From Tistrella mobilis (GTDB lineage Bacteria; Pseudomonadota; Alphaproteobacteria; Tistrellales; Tistrellaceae): a stretch of DNA of 64,000 nucleotides. The DNA is taken from NCBI RefSeq assembly GCF_039634785.1, contig NZ_JBBIAB010000001.1, positions 1 to 64,000 of the forward strand. Direction: 5' to 3'. Below the pieces are notes generated by a model that saw only the letters and a list, made by a program, of their open reading frames with translations, searched no databases and had not been told where the DNA came from. Positions 9,149 through 18,344 of this stretch are shown here, piece by piece. A program made the translations under genes and the position numbers. Within the stretch, counting starts at the first letter, position 1, and each line of letters starts with the position of its first letter.

Positions 9149-10056
9149 AGCACGATCTCCATACCGTCATGGGCGACCTCCCAGCCCGCCGCTTCGACCA
9201 GGCGGCGCTCGGGCCCGCCCTCGATCAGGATCGGGTTGGTGTTGTTGATGTGGACATAGATCCGTCGGCCGACGCGGATATCGGCAAGGCCGGCCAGCGA
9301 GCCCCGGGGCCCGTCGATCGCCAGATGCCCCATGCGCGCGGCCGTCTTCGGCGACAGGCCGAGCCGCGGCATCTCGTCGTCGGTGAAGGTGGTGCCGTCG
9401 AAGACCAGCACATCCGCCCCCCGCACACGCGCCAGCACCGCGGGCGCGACCGCGGCGCAATTGGGCAGGCACACGGCCCGCCGGCCGCCGGCTTCGAACA
9501 CGAAGCCCAGCACCCGGCCGTCTTCGACCACCGTCTCCGCCGGATCGACCGTACCGCTTTCCATATAGAGCGGCACCTTGCCCGGGGCGGGAAAGGCCGT
9601 CATCGTCAGCCCGCCCGCCAGATCGACCGGCCGGTCGAGGGGCAGCGGCTGCCGCGCCACGATACCCTCGGCCAGCACGTCGAAGATCCGGTTGGCGGCC
9701 AGGATGTCCAGCGTGGCCCGGGCCGCATGCAGGCGAAAGGGCTGTCGCTCGCGCAGGCTCAGCAGACCAGCCGTATGGTCGACATCGCCATTGGCGAGCA
9801 CCACCTCGGCAATCGGGCTGTGCCGGGCCCCCTCCGCCGGATGAAGGGCCGGCGTCGCCAGGATCTGGGTCCGAAGATCGGGCGAGGCGTTGAGCAACAC
9901 CCAGGACCGGCCGTCATCGCCCGAGAGCGCCAGACTGGACTGGGTGCGCGGCCGCACCCGCGGATCGCCCGCCCAGGCCAGCGCACAGACCGGGCAGCGG
10001 CAGTTCCATTGCGGGAAGCCGCCACCCGCCGCGGCACCGAGCACGAGGATCCGCAC
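9145..10056 (-). CDS. pqqB: PQQ biosynthesis hydroxylase/MBL-fold protein PqqB
   Basis: 303 residues, a usual length. The N-terminus LVLGAAAGGGFPQWNCRCPVC contains the paired cysteines typical of PqqB. The metallo-beta-lactamase motif is altered to NGDVDHTAGLLSLRE, as in other PqqB proteins, and YVHINNTNPIL sits near the end. PqqB is reported to act as a non-haem iron hydroxylase on the diamino-acid tyrosine intermediate. It follows pqqA by six bases and overlaps pqqC by four. Confidence 0.96.
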   Translation of the reverse strand: MRILVLGAAAGGGFPQWNCRCPVCALAWAGDPRVRPRTQSSLALSGDDGRSWVLLNASPDLRTQILATPALHPAEGARHSPIAEVVLANGDVDHTAGLLSLRERQPFRLHAARATLDILAANRIFDVLAEGIVARQPLPLDRPVDLAGGLTMTAFPAPGKVPLYMESGTVDPAETVVEDGRVLGFVFEAGGRRAVCLPNCAAVAPAVLARVRGADVLVFDGTTFTDDEMPRLGLSPKTAARMGHLAIDGPRGSLAGLADIRVGRRIYVHINNTNPILIEGGPERRLVEAAGWEVAHDGMEIVL

Positions 10057-10062
10057 CCGCCG

Positions 10063-10188
10063 TCAGCCTTCGGCGCCGGTGGTCTCCGCGTCGGTCGCGT
10101 CTTCCGGGGTGATGAAATCGGCCGGCATGTAGCCGTTGATCTCCATGCCGATCCGGGTCTCGACGATCTGGGGTGTGGTCCAGTTCAT
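10063..10188 (-). CDS. pqqA: PQQ precursor peptide PqqA
   Basis: A 41-residue peptide that begins MNWTTPQIVE. The decisive motif is E16-I-N-G-Y20, the conserved Glu-x3-Tyr pair that is cross-linked and excised to become PQQ. The acidic tail (ITPEDATDAETTGAEG) is longer than in many PqqA peptides of 23-24 residues but is typical of Rhodospirillales-like forms. The upstream frame stays open, but the ATG at 10188 matches the family start. It is the first gene of the operon, and the promoter should lie in 10189-10312; no clear box was assigned. Confidence 0.95.
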   Translation of the reverse strand: MNWTTPQIVETRIGMEINGYMPADFITPEDATDAETTGAEG

Positions 10189-10312
10189 GATGCAGGATCT
10201 CCGCGAGAGGTGTGTGGCCCACCCGACTCCATATGGAGCCGCCATGCGCCGTCGACACCCCCAACCTGCGGAAAGCCGGGCGGGTTCCCCGAAGCCGTCC
10301 CCAAAGCCGCCC

Positions 10313-11578
10313 TCAATGCAGGGCGAGCGCCGCCGCCATTGCCTCGCGCTCGGCCGCGTCCATCACCTCGGGCTCGGGGGCCGCGACGGTTTCGCGACTC
10401 TTGCGGGCCCGCTCGCTGGCCGATTTCAGCTGGCCGCAGGCGGCCAGAATGTCGCGGCCACGGGGCGTGCGCACCGGCGAGGAATAGCCCTGATCGTTCA
10501 GATAGGTCGCGAAATTGCGGATCTGGGTCCAGGACGAGCATTCGAAGGTGGAGCCCGGCCAGGGGTTGAACGGGATCAGATTGACCTTGGCCGGAATGCC
10601 GTCGAGCAGGCGGACCAGCTCGCGGGCATCGGCCAGGCTGTCGTTCACGCCCTTCAGCATGACGTATTCAAAGGTGATCCGCCGGGCATTGCTGGCGGCC
10701 GGATAGGTCCGGCAGGCCTCCATCAGCTCGGCGATCGGGTATTTCCGGTTGATCGGCACCAGCACGTCGCGGACATCATCGGTCACCGCATGCAGCGACA
10801 CCGCCAGATTGACCCCCAGCTCCTCGCCGCAGCGCTGCATCATCGGCACCACGCCCGAGGTGGAAAGGGTGATCCGGCGCCGCGACAGCGCCACGCCCTC
10901 GCCGTCCATCACGATGCGCATCGCCTTGGCGACCGCATCGAAATTGTACAGCGGCTCTCCCATGCCCATCAGGACGATGTTCGAGATCAGCCGGTTGGCA
11001 TCGGTCGGCGTCGGCCATTCGCCCAGCCGGTCGCGGGCGACCAGCATCTGGGCGGTGATCTCGGCAGCCGACAGGTTGCGCACCCAGGTCTGGGTGCCGG
11101 TATGGCAGAACTTGCAGGTCAGGGTGCAGCCCACCTGCGACGAGACGCAGAGCGCGCCGCGGCCGTCATCGGGGATGTGCACCGTTTCCACCTCGCGGCC
11201 GTCGGCGAAACGCAGCAGCCACTTGGCCGTGCCGTCGCTCGACAGCTGGTCGGTGGTGATCTCGGGCCGGCCGATGACGAAATGCTCGGCCAGCTTCGCC
11301 CGGAACGCCTTCGGCACATTGGTCATGTCGTCGAAGTCGCGGGCGCCGCGGAAATACATCCAGTGCCAGAGCTGCTTGGCCCGGAACGGCTTCTCGCCCA
11401 GGGCCGCCATCTCGGCTTCCAGTTCCTGGCGGTCCAGCCCGATCAGCGTGCGCCGGCCGTCGCCGGGCACCAGCGTGACCGGGGCGGTGGTCTGCGCGAT
11501 CTTTTCGGCCGCACCCGGGCGCCGGAGCGCTGCGGTGGCGGTGGTGCCCTCGGGCACCGGCTGGACGACGATGGTCAT
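10313..11578 (-). CDS. rlmN: Dual-specificity 23S rRNA/tRNA adenine-C2 methyltransferase RlmN
   Basis: 421 residues. It is a radical SAM methyltransferase that methylates C2 of A2503 in 23S rRNA and A37 of some tRNAs. The cluster motif is C151-x3-C155-x2-C158 (GCTLTCKFC). MGMGEPLYN binds SAM, SLHAV is conserved, and [16 protein letters not shown] near residue 385 carries the C-terminal methyl-carrying cysteine. The first 45 residues are a variable extension and the last 35 an Ala/Glu-rich tail. It sits between pqqA and the ialB-like gene, on the same strand as both but with about 125 and 65 bases between, so it probably has its own promoter. Confidence 0.97.
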   Translation of the reverse strand: MTIVVQPVPEGTTATAALRRPGAAEKIAQTTAPVTLVPGDGRRTLIGLDRQELEAEMAALGEKPFRAKQLWHWMYFRGARDFDDMTNVPKAFRAKLAEHFVIGRPEITTDQLSSDGTAKWLLRFADGREVETVHIPDDGRGALCVSSQVGCTLTCKFCHTGTQTWVRNLSAAEITAQMLVARDRLGEWPTPTDANRLISNIVLMGMGEPLYNFDAVAKAMRIVMDGEGVALSRRRITLSTSGVVPMMQRCGEELGVNLAVSLHAVTDDVRDVLVPINRKYPIAELMEACRTYPAASNARRITFEYVMLKGVNDSLADARELVRLLDGIPAKVNLIPFNPWPGSTFECSSWTQIRNFATYLNDQGYSSPVRTPRGRDILAACGQLKSASERARKSRETVAAPEPEVMDAAEREAMAAALALH

Positions 11579-11644
11579 GGAAAGGTCTGCCAGGGTTGGA
11601 GGTGTCGGACAGCGGCAGCCGGGATCAGCTGCCGCAGGCGGGCG

Positions 11645-12199
11645 TCAGCTGCCGCATTTGGCGATTTCGCTCATGCCGGCGGTCACGCCGCTCAGGCTGT
11701 AGGTGTCGGTGGTGGAGACACTGCCCTCGCGGGCGGTGCCCTTCACGACCATGTTGGCGCCGGCGCGCATGGCGTCCAGAAGCTTGCGGTCGGTATCGGC
11801 ATCGCGGGCCCAGGCGGTTTCGCCGTCGGTGAACAGCGAGAAATTGTTGCCGCCAATGGTCACGGCCACCTCGCTGCCGGGCTTGTAGGCGTAGCCTGCG
11901 AAGACGCTGACCTCGGTGACCATCCGGCCGCCGCTGTTGCGACGGTTGACCATCACCCGGGCATCGCCGCGGCCCTTCACCTCGCCCTGGCGCTGCTTGG
12001 GCGCGCTCGCGATCCAGCAGGACACGGCCTTGCCCGAGCCGGACTTGAACGCCGTCCAGTCGCCGAAGGTACCAAGCAGGCTGATTTCCTGCGCCTGGGC
12101 CGGCGCGACGCCGGTCGCGGGCAGGGCGACAAGACCCACGGCCGCCACGACGGCGGCCATGGCAAGACGGCGAAAGGCGGAAGCGGACGGACGGTTCAT
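11645..12199 (-). CDS. Invasion-associated locus B (IalB) family periplasmic protein
   Basis: 184 residues from ATG 12199, which opens a signal peptide (MNRPSASAFRRLAMAAVV, cleaved after APAQA near residue 36). The mature part starts with GTFGDWTAF followed by VSCWIASAPK, the hallmark of the IalB/COG5342 family found widely in alphaproteobacteria. Two cysteines (CW and the penultimate CGS) probably form a disulfide. The family is named after a Bartonella erythrocyte-entry protein but is also common in free-living bacteria, where its role is unclear. The gene stands alone, divergent from the BI-1 gene. Confidence 0.85.
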   Translation of the reverse strand: MNRPSASAFRRLAMAAVVAAVGLVALPATGVAPAQAQEISLLGTFGDWTAFKSGSGKAVSCWIASAPKQRQGEVKGRGDARVMVNRRNSGGRMVTEVSVFAGYAYKPGSEVAVTIGGNNFSLFTDGETAWARDADTDRKLLDAMRAGANMVVKGTAREGSVSTTDTYSLSGVTAGMSEIAKCGS

Positions 12200-12473
12200 C
12201 GGATCACCGGAGGTTGGTGGGTCCACCGAAGCGGGGCAGGGGAAAAGGCAGTGCGACGCGGGGGCGGCCCCGATACATATCGCCGAAGCCGCCGGCCGGA
12301 CCCGGAAAGACTGGTCCCGACGGGGCCGGATTTCAAGCACGGGTCCGGATGTTGCCACGGATCGGGAGGGCCGCCTCCCTTGATCGGCCGGCCGGGCCCG
12401 GCCATATTTGCAGCGGACCCCCGGCCACGGGGGTTATCGCACAGGCCCATAAACGTTTTCAAGGATGCGGCAC

Positions 12474-13193
12474 ATGGCCTACGACACCCGCAGGGCATAC
12501 GACGCGGGGGCGGCGTCGAGGGCGGTGGCCTTCGATGCCGGGCTGCGCACCTATATGCTCGGCATCTACAACTATATGGCCTCGGCGCTGGCGCTGACGG
12601 GCATCGTCGCCATTGCGGTGGCAAGCTCGCCGGATGTCTATATGGCGATCATGGGCACCGGCTTCCGCTGGGTCGCCATTCTGGCACCGCTGGGCTTCGT
12701 GCTGGCGCTGTCGGCCGGCATCAACCGGTTCAGCAAGACCACGACCCAGATCCTCTACTGGCTCTACGCGGCCTCGGTGGGGCTGTCGCTGTCGACCATC
12801 TTCATGGTCTATACCGGCTCCAGCATCGCGCGGACCTTCTTCGTGACCGCAGCGGCCTTCGGCGGCCTCAGCCTCTACGGCTATACCACCAAGCGCTCGC
12901 TGTCGGGCCTCGGTTCCTTCCTGATCATGGGGCTGATCGGCATCATCCTCGCCAGCCTGGTGAACCTGTTCATCGGCTCCACCATGCTGCAGTTCGTGGT
13001 CTCGGTGGCGGGCGTGCTGATCTTCGCCGGCCTCACCGCCTACGACACCCAGCAGCTCAAGCAGATGTATGCGGCGAACATGGATGACGAGACCGCGGGC
13101 AAGCTCAAGGTCATGGGCGCGCTCCGGCTCTATCTCGACTTCCTGAACCTGTTCATGCTGCTGCTGCAGTTCATGGGCAGCCAGCGCAACTGA
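12474..13193 (+). CDS. Bax inhibitor-1/YccA family membrane protein
   Basis: 239 residues from the ATG preceded by AAGGA nine bases upstream. Seven membrane segments follow a polar N-terminus. The BI-1 signature appears as GLTAYDTQQLK near residue 195 and LRLYLDFLNLFMLLLQ at the C-terminus; the Asp residues of these segments form the pH-sensing pair in characterised members. The family is thought to form calcium-leak channels or to modulate membrane proteolysis. It is monocistronic with a strong terminator 33 bases after the stop. Confidence 0.92.
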   Translation: MAYDTRRAYDAGAASRAVAFDAGLRTYMLGIYNYMASALALTGIVAIAVASSPDVYMAIMGTGFRWVAILAPLGFVLALSAGINRFSKTTTQILYWLYAASVGLSLSTIFMVYTGSSIARTFFVTAAAFGGLSLYGYTTKRSLSGLGSFLIMGLIGIILASLVNLFIGSTMLQFVVSVAGVLIFAGLTAYDTQQLKQMYAANMDDETAGKLKVMGALRLYLDFLNLFMLLLQFMGSQRN

Positions 13194-13225
13194 CGCTCGG
13201 GATCGCTGATCCGTGCTATGATCGG

Positions 13226-13258
13226 GCCCGCCTCTCCTTGAGGCGGGCTCTTCTTCTG
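13226..13258 (+). terminator. Rho-independent terminator after the BI-1 gene
   Basis: A perfect nine-pair stem GCCCGCCTC/GAGGCGGGC with a five-base loop is followed by TCTTCTTCTG. It lies directly downstream of the BI-1 stop and before the second cyclase gene. Confidence 0.85.
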
Positions 13259-13290
13259 TCTGCCCCCTGCACCGCCGCACCCGGTACCCG

Positions 13291-14442
13291 ATGACCCTCA
13301 CCCATCGCGAGCGTTTCCGCATCCGGATCTTCCTGGTGATCCTGGCGATCGGCCTGATCGACGGCCTTCTCTACAGCCTCAACTACGGCGCGGATCTGGA
13401 TGCCCAGCTGCGCGGCGCGGCCACCGGCCTGCTGATCGTGCTGCCGATCGGCCTCTGGGAGACCTGGCTGTCGACGGCGGCGATCGGCCGGTTCGTGCGG
13501 CGCCAGCGCGCCGCCGTCACCGTGCTGATCAGCAGCGGGATCTATCTCACCTCGATCCTGTTCGGTCTTCATACCGGTGCGGTGCTGTTCGACGACGCCG
13601 AAAAGGCCGAGGGCCTGCTGGGCGTCATCTCGGACGAGAGCTTCGCCTTCGCCATCGCGATCTCACTGCTGATGAACCTGATCTTCCAGATCCGGCGCAT
13701 TCTGGGCCCGGATGTGATGGTTCAGTTTCTGACCGGGCGCTATCACCATCCGCGCGAAGAGGACCGGGTCATCCTCTTCCTCGACATCCGCGGATCCACC
13801 GCCATCGCCGAGCAGATCGGGGCGCTACGCTTCCTTGATTTCCTGAACCGCTTCTATGCCGATCTCTCGGAACCGATCCTGGAAACCGGCGGCCAGATCT
13901 ATCGCTATGTCGGTGACGAGATCATCGTCACCTGGCCCATGGAGCGTGCCGCGCGCAATGCGGGCTGCTTCCGTCTGCTCCAGCTCGCCGAGGCAGTCAT
14001 CGCCCAGCATGCGGCCCATTACGAGCGCACCTACGGCACGGTCCCGGCCTGGCGCGCGGCTCTCCATTGCGGCCGGGTCGCCGTGGGCGAACTGGGCGAC
14101 ATCCGCCAGGAAATCGTGCTCATCGGCGATGCGGTGAACGTGACGGCCCGGCTGGTCGATCATGCCCGCGCGACCGGCGAAGAGGCCGTGGCGAGTGCCG
14201 ATCTGGTCCGGCGCCTGCAGATCCCGTCTCCGATACCCATGCGCCCCCTGGGCTCCATCGATATCCGCGGCCGGCGCGAGCCGCTGGAGGTCTACGGGCT
14301 GGGGGCGCTGCCGCCGAACAGATCCGGCATGGCAGCCGCAGGGGCCGCCTCCGCAACCGACAGGCCCGGCGCCACGGCCGCCTCAAGCAGGCCGAGCGCC
14401 GCTGCGGCGGATGTCGCCGGATCCAGCCAGCCCATCGCCTGA
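13291..14442 (+). CDS. Membrane adenylate/guanylate cyclase, class III
   Basis: 383 residues. Four predicted membrane segments lie between residues 11 and 133, followed by a cyclase domain (about 150-335). The metal-binding aspartates are D165 (FLDIRGS) and D209 (YVGDE), and the transition-state Asn and Arg are in DAVNVTARL near residue 283. The position that selects adenine is R205 rather than Lys, so the substrate is less certain than for the cyclase at 3.9 kb; many alphaproteobacterial relatives with a YVGDE motif have the same layout. The conserved fold ends near residue 340. The last 45 residues are a low-complexity Ala/Ser/Pro tail encoded opposite the 3' end of the SRAP gene. Confidence 0.85.
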   Translation: MTLTHRERFRIRIFLVILAIGLIDGLLYSLNYGADLDAQLRGAATGLLIVLPIGLWETWLSTAAIGRFVRRQRAAVTVLISSGIYLTSILFGLHTGAVLFDDAEKAEGLLGVISDESFAFAIAISLLMNLIFQIRRILGPDVMVQFLTGRYHHPREEDRVILFLDIRGSTAIAEQIGALRFLDFLNRFYADLSEPILETGGQIYRYVGDEIIVTWPMERAARNAGCFRLLQLAEAVIAQHAAHYERTYGTVPAWRAALHCGRVAVGELGDIRQEIVLIGDAVNVTARLVDHARATGEEAVASADLVRRLQIPSPIPMRPLGSIDIRGRREPLEVYGLGALPPNRSGMAAAGAASATDRPGATAASSRPSAAAADVAGSSQPIA

Positions 14443-14939
14443 TCGGCGTCATCGATCAGCGCCGGCATGCGCGGATGGATATGGGCAATGGCGGGGACGG
14501 CCGGCCGGGTGATGACCGTAAAGGCCGGATTGCCGGCGGCATCCCGGCCATAGAGCCCTGCCATCGTCAGCAGGCCGCCATCGCTGCGGCCGATCCTGAC
14601 CCGGCCGCGGCCGCGGCCCTCGGTCCAGGCCGTGGCCGGCACCAGGCAGCGCCGGCCCAGATGCGGCCGAAAGCTCGGCGCCTCGGCCAGGCGTTCGATC
14701 CGGGCATTGAACAGCGGGCTGCCATCCCAGGGTGCCGGCCATCCCCAGGGCACCAGCCCGACCGCCGCTTCGCCCGCGGCATCGATCAGCAGCACCGGTG
14801 CCCGGTCGGTGGGGCGGACGGCCTGCAGGCCCAGGGCGGCATCGAGCGCGCCGGGCAGGCGAGGCAACCGGCCCAGCAGGCGGGAAAGCACCGCGGCCAG
14901 ATCCCCCGCATTCACCGTCAGTTCATAGCGCGAGCACAT
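14292..14939 (-). CDS. SOS response-associated peptidase (SRAP/YedK/HMCES family)
   Basis: 215 residues. The invariant catalytic Cys2 (MCSRYELT) is present and becomes N-terminal after Met removal. FNARIERL carries the active-site Asn-Ala-Arg. RCLVPATAWTEG carries the Glu that normally sits in FYEW, and HPRMPALI carries the active-site His. The family forms a thiazolidine cross-link with abasic sites in single-stranded DNA to shield them during replication. The gene overlaps the 3' 151 bases of the cyclase gene on the other strand. The overlapped part encodes its Ala-rich C-terminal helix, so both genes share a tail of biased composition. Confidence 0.9.
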   Translation of the reverse strand: MCSRYELTVNAGDLAAVLSRLLGRLPRLPGALDAALGLQAVRPTDRAPVLLIDAAGEAAVGLVPWGWPAPWDGSPLFNARIERLAEAPSFRPHLGRRCLVPATAWTEGRGRGRVRIGRSDGGLLTMAGLYGRDAAGNPAFTVITRPAVPAIAHIHPRMPALIDDADQAMGWLDPATSAAAALGLLEAAVAPGLSVAEAAPAAAMPDLFGGSAPSP

Positions 14940-15049
14940 GGGTCTCGGTCCCTTCCGCCGGATCTGCCGGTCAGGCTAGGCGGCGGCCGGCATCGCCGCA
15001 AGCCCGTCCGCCCCTCGACTTGGGCCCGGCCTGCTCCATAATCTTCGGG

Positions 15050-16078
15050 ATGACAGCCGACCTGCTTCCGCCACCGGCGCTCGATGCCCAGAGCCCGACC
15101 ACCGCCGCCCGGCCCTCGCGTCGGCGGCGCTGGGGCGGCTTTGCCGTCAAGCTGGCGGTCACCGTCGCAGCGCTGGTCATCGCCCTGCCCGATGCCGACG
15201 GCCGTGCCGTCGCCAGCCGGCTGACGGCGGCGGAACCCGGCTGGATCGCGCTTGCGATCGCCATCGTGCTGGTACAGACCGTCGTGGCGGCCCATCGCTG
15301 GCGGCGGGCCGCCCGTGCCACCGGCATCCGTCTGCGCACCCGCACGGCGCTTCGGGCGCTGCTGGTCGCCAACGGGCTGGGCCAGGCGCTGCCCGCCTCG
15401 ATCGGCACCGATGCGGCCCGGCTCGCCCTGATCCGCCGTCCGGACCGGCCGATGACGGCGCTGGTCTCGGGTGTCGTGCTCGACCGCGCCGCGGGGTTGA
15501 CGGGGCTCGCGATCGCGGCCGCTGCCGCCCTCGCCCTTCTGCCCCGGATCGGCGTTCATGCCGAAGCCGCCCCCGAACTGGGTCTGCTGCCGGTTGCGGC
15601 TGCGGTGATCGGCCTTGCCCCGGTGCTGGCGGCAGCCCTGCTTGCCCGGCGCCGGCCCACCAGGCAACCGGGCCCCTCCGCCACCACCCGCAAGGCCCGG
15701 CTGGCTGCCGGGGCGGGGCGGATCCTCGATGATCTCGCCCGGCTGGGGCGGCGCCCCCGCCTCGCCTGGCGGCTGCTGGCGCCGACACTTTTCGTTCACG
15801 CCCTCACCGGCCTCGCCTTCTGGGCGGTAGCCCGGGCACTGGGTCTGGATCTCGACCCGCTGGCGGGCATCGCCCTCGGCATCCTGCTCGCCACCGCCGC
15901 CACCCTGCCGATCGCCATTGCCGGCTGGGGTGTGCGCGAAGGCGCCGCCGTCGCCCTGCTGCCGCTTGCCGGCCTGTCTGCGGCCGATGCCTTCGCCGTC
16001 TCGATCGCCTTCGGGTTGATGCTGCTTGCCGCCGGCATCGCCGGATTGGCGGCCTGGTTGCTTCCGGCGGGCGACTGA
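15050..16078 (+). CDS. Lysylphosphatidylglycerol synthase TM-region/UPF0104 family protein
   Basis: 342 residues from ATG 15050; the frame remains open upstream without homology. About eight membrane segments are visible. [23 protein letters not shown], written here in parts as [10 protein letters not shown] and [18 protein letters not shown], matches the flippase-like domain family, including the G-x-D-A-A-R-L-A segment that follows. [18 protein letters not shown] is the conserved late motif. Relatives act as lipid flippases in aminoacyl-lipid or hopanoid export; the catalytic aminoacyl-transferase domain of MprF is absent. The actual lipid is unknown. Confidence 0.8.
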   Translation: MTADLLPPPALDAQSPTTAARPSRRRRWGGFAVKLAVTVAALVIALPDADGRAVASRLTAAEPGWIALAIAIVLVQTVVAAHRWRRAARATGIRLRTRTALRALLVANGLGQALPASIGTDAARLALIRRPDRPMTALVSGVVLDRAAGLTGLAIAAAAALALLPRIGVHAEAAPELGLLPVAAAVIGLAPVLAAALLARRRPTRQPGPSATTRKARLAAGAGRILDDLARLGRRPRLAWRLLAPTLFVHALTGLAFWAVARALGLDLDPLAGIALGILLATAATLPIAIAGWGVREGAAVALLPLAGLSAADAFAVSIAFGLMLLAAGIAGLAAWLLPAGD

Positions 16079-16185
16079 CCTGCGTGCCGCCCGTCTGGCG
16101 CCGCGGGCGATTTCCTGCTATAGCCCCGGCCATTCGCCTGTTGGCGTATCCCAAGCCCTTGATGCATCGAACGGAGGCCCCTCGG

Positions 16186-17769
16186 ATGGCACCCGCCGGC
16201 AACCGCATTTCGCGCGCCCTGATCTCGGTGTCCGACAAGACCGGTCTGGTCGATTTCGCCCGTTTCCTGGTGGAAAGCGGCGTCGAGATCGTCTCCACCG
16301 GCGGCTCGGCCAAGCTGCTGCGCGAGGCCGGCCTGCCGGTCCTCGACGTCGCCGACATGACCGGCTTCCCCGAGATGCTGGACGGCCGGGTGAAGACCCT
16401 GCATCCCAAGGTCCATGGCGGCATTCTGGGCCGCCGCGACCTGGAAAGCCATCGCGAGGCCATGGCCGCGCACGGCATCGGCAATATCGATCTGGTGGTC
16501 GTGAACCTCTACCCCTTCGAGGCGACCGTCGCTTCGGGTGCGGGCTGGGATGACGTGATCGAGAACATCGACATCGGCGGCCCGGCCCTGATCCGTGCCG
16601 CGGCCAAGAACCATGATTCGGTGACGGTCGTGGTCGATGCCGCCGACTATGCGGCGGTGACGGCCGAGATGCAGGCCAATGGCGGGGCCACCACCCCCGA
16701 GCTGCGCCGGGCACTTGCCGGCCGCGCCTATCGCCGCACGGCCGCCTACGACACCGCCATCGGCAGCTGGTTCGCCGGACAGGCCGAAGACACCCTGCCC
16801 GAGCGGCTGACGGTCGGCGGCGCCCGTGGCCAGGTGCTGCGCTATGGCGAGAACCCGCATCAGCAGGCCGCCTTCTACGTCACTGGCGAGGCGCGCCCGG
16901 GTGTGACCTCGGCCGCCCAGCTTCAGGGCAAGGAGCTGTCCTACAACAACCTGAACGACACGGACGCGGCCTATGAACTGGTCGCCGAATTCGACCGGCC
17001 GGCCGTGGCGATCATCAAGCACGCCAACCCCTGCGGCGTCGCCGAGGGTGCTGATCTCAAGTCCGCCTACGAGGCGGCGCTGGCCTGCGACCCGGTGTCG
17101 GCCTTCGGCGGCATCGTCGCGGTCAACCGGCCGCTGGACGAGGCGGTGGCGATCGAGATCGCGAAGATCTTCACAGAAGTGATCATCGCCCCCGAGGTGA
17201 CCGAGGCCGCCCGCAAGGTGTTCGCGGCCAAGAAGAACCTGCGCGTGCTGGAAGCCGGCGCGCTGCCCGATCCGGCGGCGCCCGGCCTTGCTGTGCGCTC
17301 GATCGCCGGCGGCCTGCTGGTCCAGACCCGCGATTCCGGCCGCATCGCCCGCGCCGACCTGAAGGTGGTGACGAAGCGTGCCCCGACCGAACAGGAACTC
17401 GACGACCTGCTGATGGCCTTCCGGGTCTGCAAGCACGTCAAGTCGAACGCGATCGTCTATGTGAAGAACGGCGCCACCGTCGGCATCGGTGCCGGCCAGA
17501 TGAGCCGTGTCGACAGCGCCCGTATCGCCGCCCGCAAATCCGAGGATGCCGCCCAGGCGCTGGGCCGCACCGGCCGGCTGACCGAGGGCTCGGTCGTCGC
17601 CTCCGACGCCTTCTTCCCCTTCGCCGACGGCCTGCTGGCGGCGGCCGCCGCCGGTGCCACCGCGGTGATCCAGCCGGGCGGTTCGGTGCGCGACGAAGAG
17701 GTGATCAAGGCCGCCGACGAGCACGGGCTGGCCATGGTCTTCACCGGCATGCGGCACTTCCGGCACTGA
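16186..17769 (+). CDS. purH: Bifunctional AICAR transformylase/IMP cyclohydrolase
   Basis: 527 residues from ATG 16186, with GGAGG eight bases upstream; this matches the normal length of PurH. The N-terminal MGS-like IMP cyclohydrolase domain has [24 protein letters not shown] and [15 protein letters not shown]. The C-terminal transformylase domain has [12 protein letters not shown], the catalytic KHANPCG segment, and DAFFPFADG followed by [13 protein letters not shown]. It performs the last two steps of de novo purine synthesis. It is preceded by a 107-base gap and followed by a GC-rich terminator, so it is probably transcribed alone. Confidence 0.98.
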   Translation: MAPAGNRISRALISVSDKTGLVDFARFLVESGVEIVSTGGSAKLLREAGLPVLDVADMTGFPEMLDGRVKTLHPKVHGGILGRRDLESHREAMAAHGIGNIDLVVVNLYPFEATVASGAGWDDVIENIDIGGPALIRAAAKNHDSVTVVVDAADYAAVTAEMQANGGATTPELRRALAGRAYRRTAAYDTAIGSWFAGQAEDTLPERLTVGGARGQVLRYGENPHQQAAFYVTGEARPGVTSAAQLQGKELSYNNLNDTDAAYELVAEFDRPAVAIIKHANPCGVAEGADLKSAYEAALACDPVSAFGGIVAVNRPLDEAVAIEIAKIFTEVIIAPEVTEAARKVFAAKKNLRVLEAGALPDPAAPGLAVRSIAGGLLVQTRDSGRIARADLKVVTKRAPTEQELDDLLMAFRVCKHVKSNAIVYVKNGATVGIGAGQMSRVDSARIAARKSEDAAQALGRTGRLTEGSVVASDAFFPFADGLLAAAAAGATAVIQPGGSVRDEEVIKAADEHGLAMVFTGMRHFRH

Positions 17770-17796
17770 CCGGACGGGGCAGACCTGCCCGATCGA

Positions 17797-17832
17797 CGGC
17801 CCCGGCCCTTTCAGGACCGGGGCCGTTCGTCT
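17797..17832 (+). terminator. Probable terminator after purH
   Basis: A nine-pair GC stem CGGCCCCGG/CCGGGGCCG has an eleven-base loop and is followed by TTCGTCTTC. The tail is only moderately T-rich. Position 28 bases after the purH stop supports the call. Confidence 0.6.
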
Positions 17833-17859
17833 TCAGGGAACAAGACGGGAAGATCATCC

Positions 17860-18339
17860 ATGCCTGGCCGGCAGATCACCCTCATCGCCCTGCTGGGCAT
17901 CGGATCGACAGGCGCCCTCGCCGCGACACCGGTCGATCTCGACCTTTATGTCGGCGCCTATCCCTGGGAAGAGGTGACGACGGCCGGCGGCCGCCATCTG
18001 CCGCCGCTCCTTACCCTCAAGACGGTGCGGGCGGCGATCCGCGCGGCGGCTCCGCCCGGCACCGATGTCGTCCGCCGGGCACTCGATCCCGATGGCCCGC
18101 GCACACCCGTCTATCGGCTGAAGGACCGGATTCATTCCTGGGGCTGCGAGACCCACAATTGCGGCGCCAACAACTGGGTGGTCATCCTGGCGCCGGACGC
18201 CTCGGCGGCCGAGATCTGCCATCAGGATGCCGGTCAGGTGTTCTGGTACGGGAACGGCAGCGGCCGCGAGATGCCCGAGAGTTTTGCCTGCCCGGACAAG
18301 CCCGACGCGCCCGACCCGCCCGAGGCGCCGGCGGACTGA
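17860..18339 (+). CDS. Periplasmic protein resembling the lysozyme inhibitor Ivy
   Basis: 159 residues with a signal peptide (MPGRQITLIALLGIGS, cleavage after ALA near residue 21). The central segment IHSWGCETHNCGANNWVVIL has the layout of the Ivy family, in which a short Cys-x3/4-Cys loop, typically CKPHDC, plugs the active site of C-type lysozyme. Here the loop reads CETHNC, so the Lys and Pro are replaced while His is kept. Further cysteines in AEICHQD and FACPDK could form a second disulfide. The C-terminus is an acidic Pro-Asp-rich tail. If it belongs to the family, it may protect the cell wall from lysozyme or control its own lytic transglycosylases. The family placement is by motif only. 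Confidence 0.55.
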   Translation: MPGRQITLIALLGIGSTGALAATPVDLDLYVGAYPWEEVTTAGGRHLPPLLTLKTVRAAIRAAAPPGTDVVRRALDPDGPRTPVYRLKDRIHSWGCETHNCGANNWVVILAPDASAAEICHQDAGQVFWYGNGSGREMPESFACPDKPDAPDPPEAPAD

Positions 18340-18344
18340 CCGAC

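Noticed and set aside
10136-13087. A 983-codon plus-strand open frame across rlmN and the IalB gene
   Set aside because: It runs antisense to rlmN and the IalB gene and into the BI-1 gene in a different frame. Composition is non-protein-like and all three sense genes are clear.
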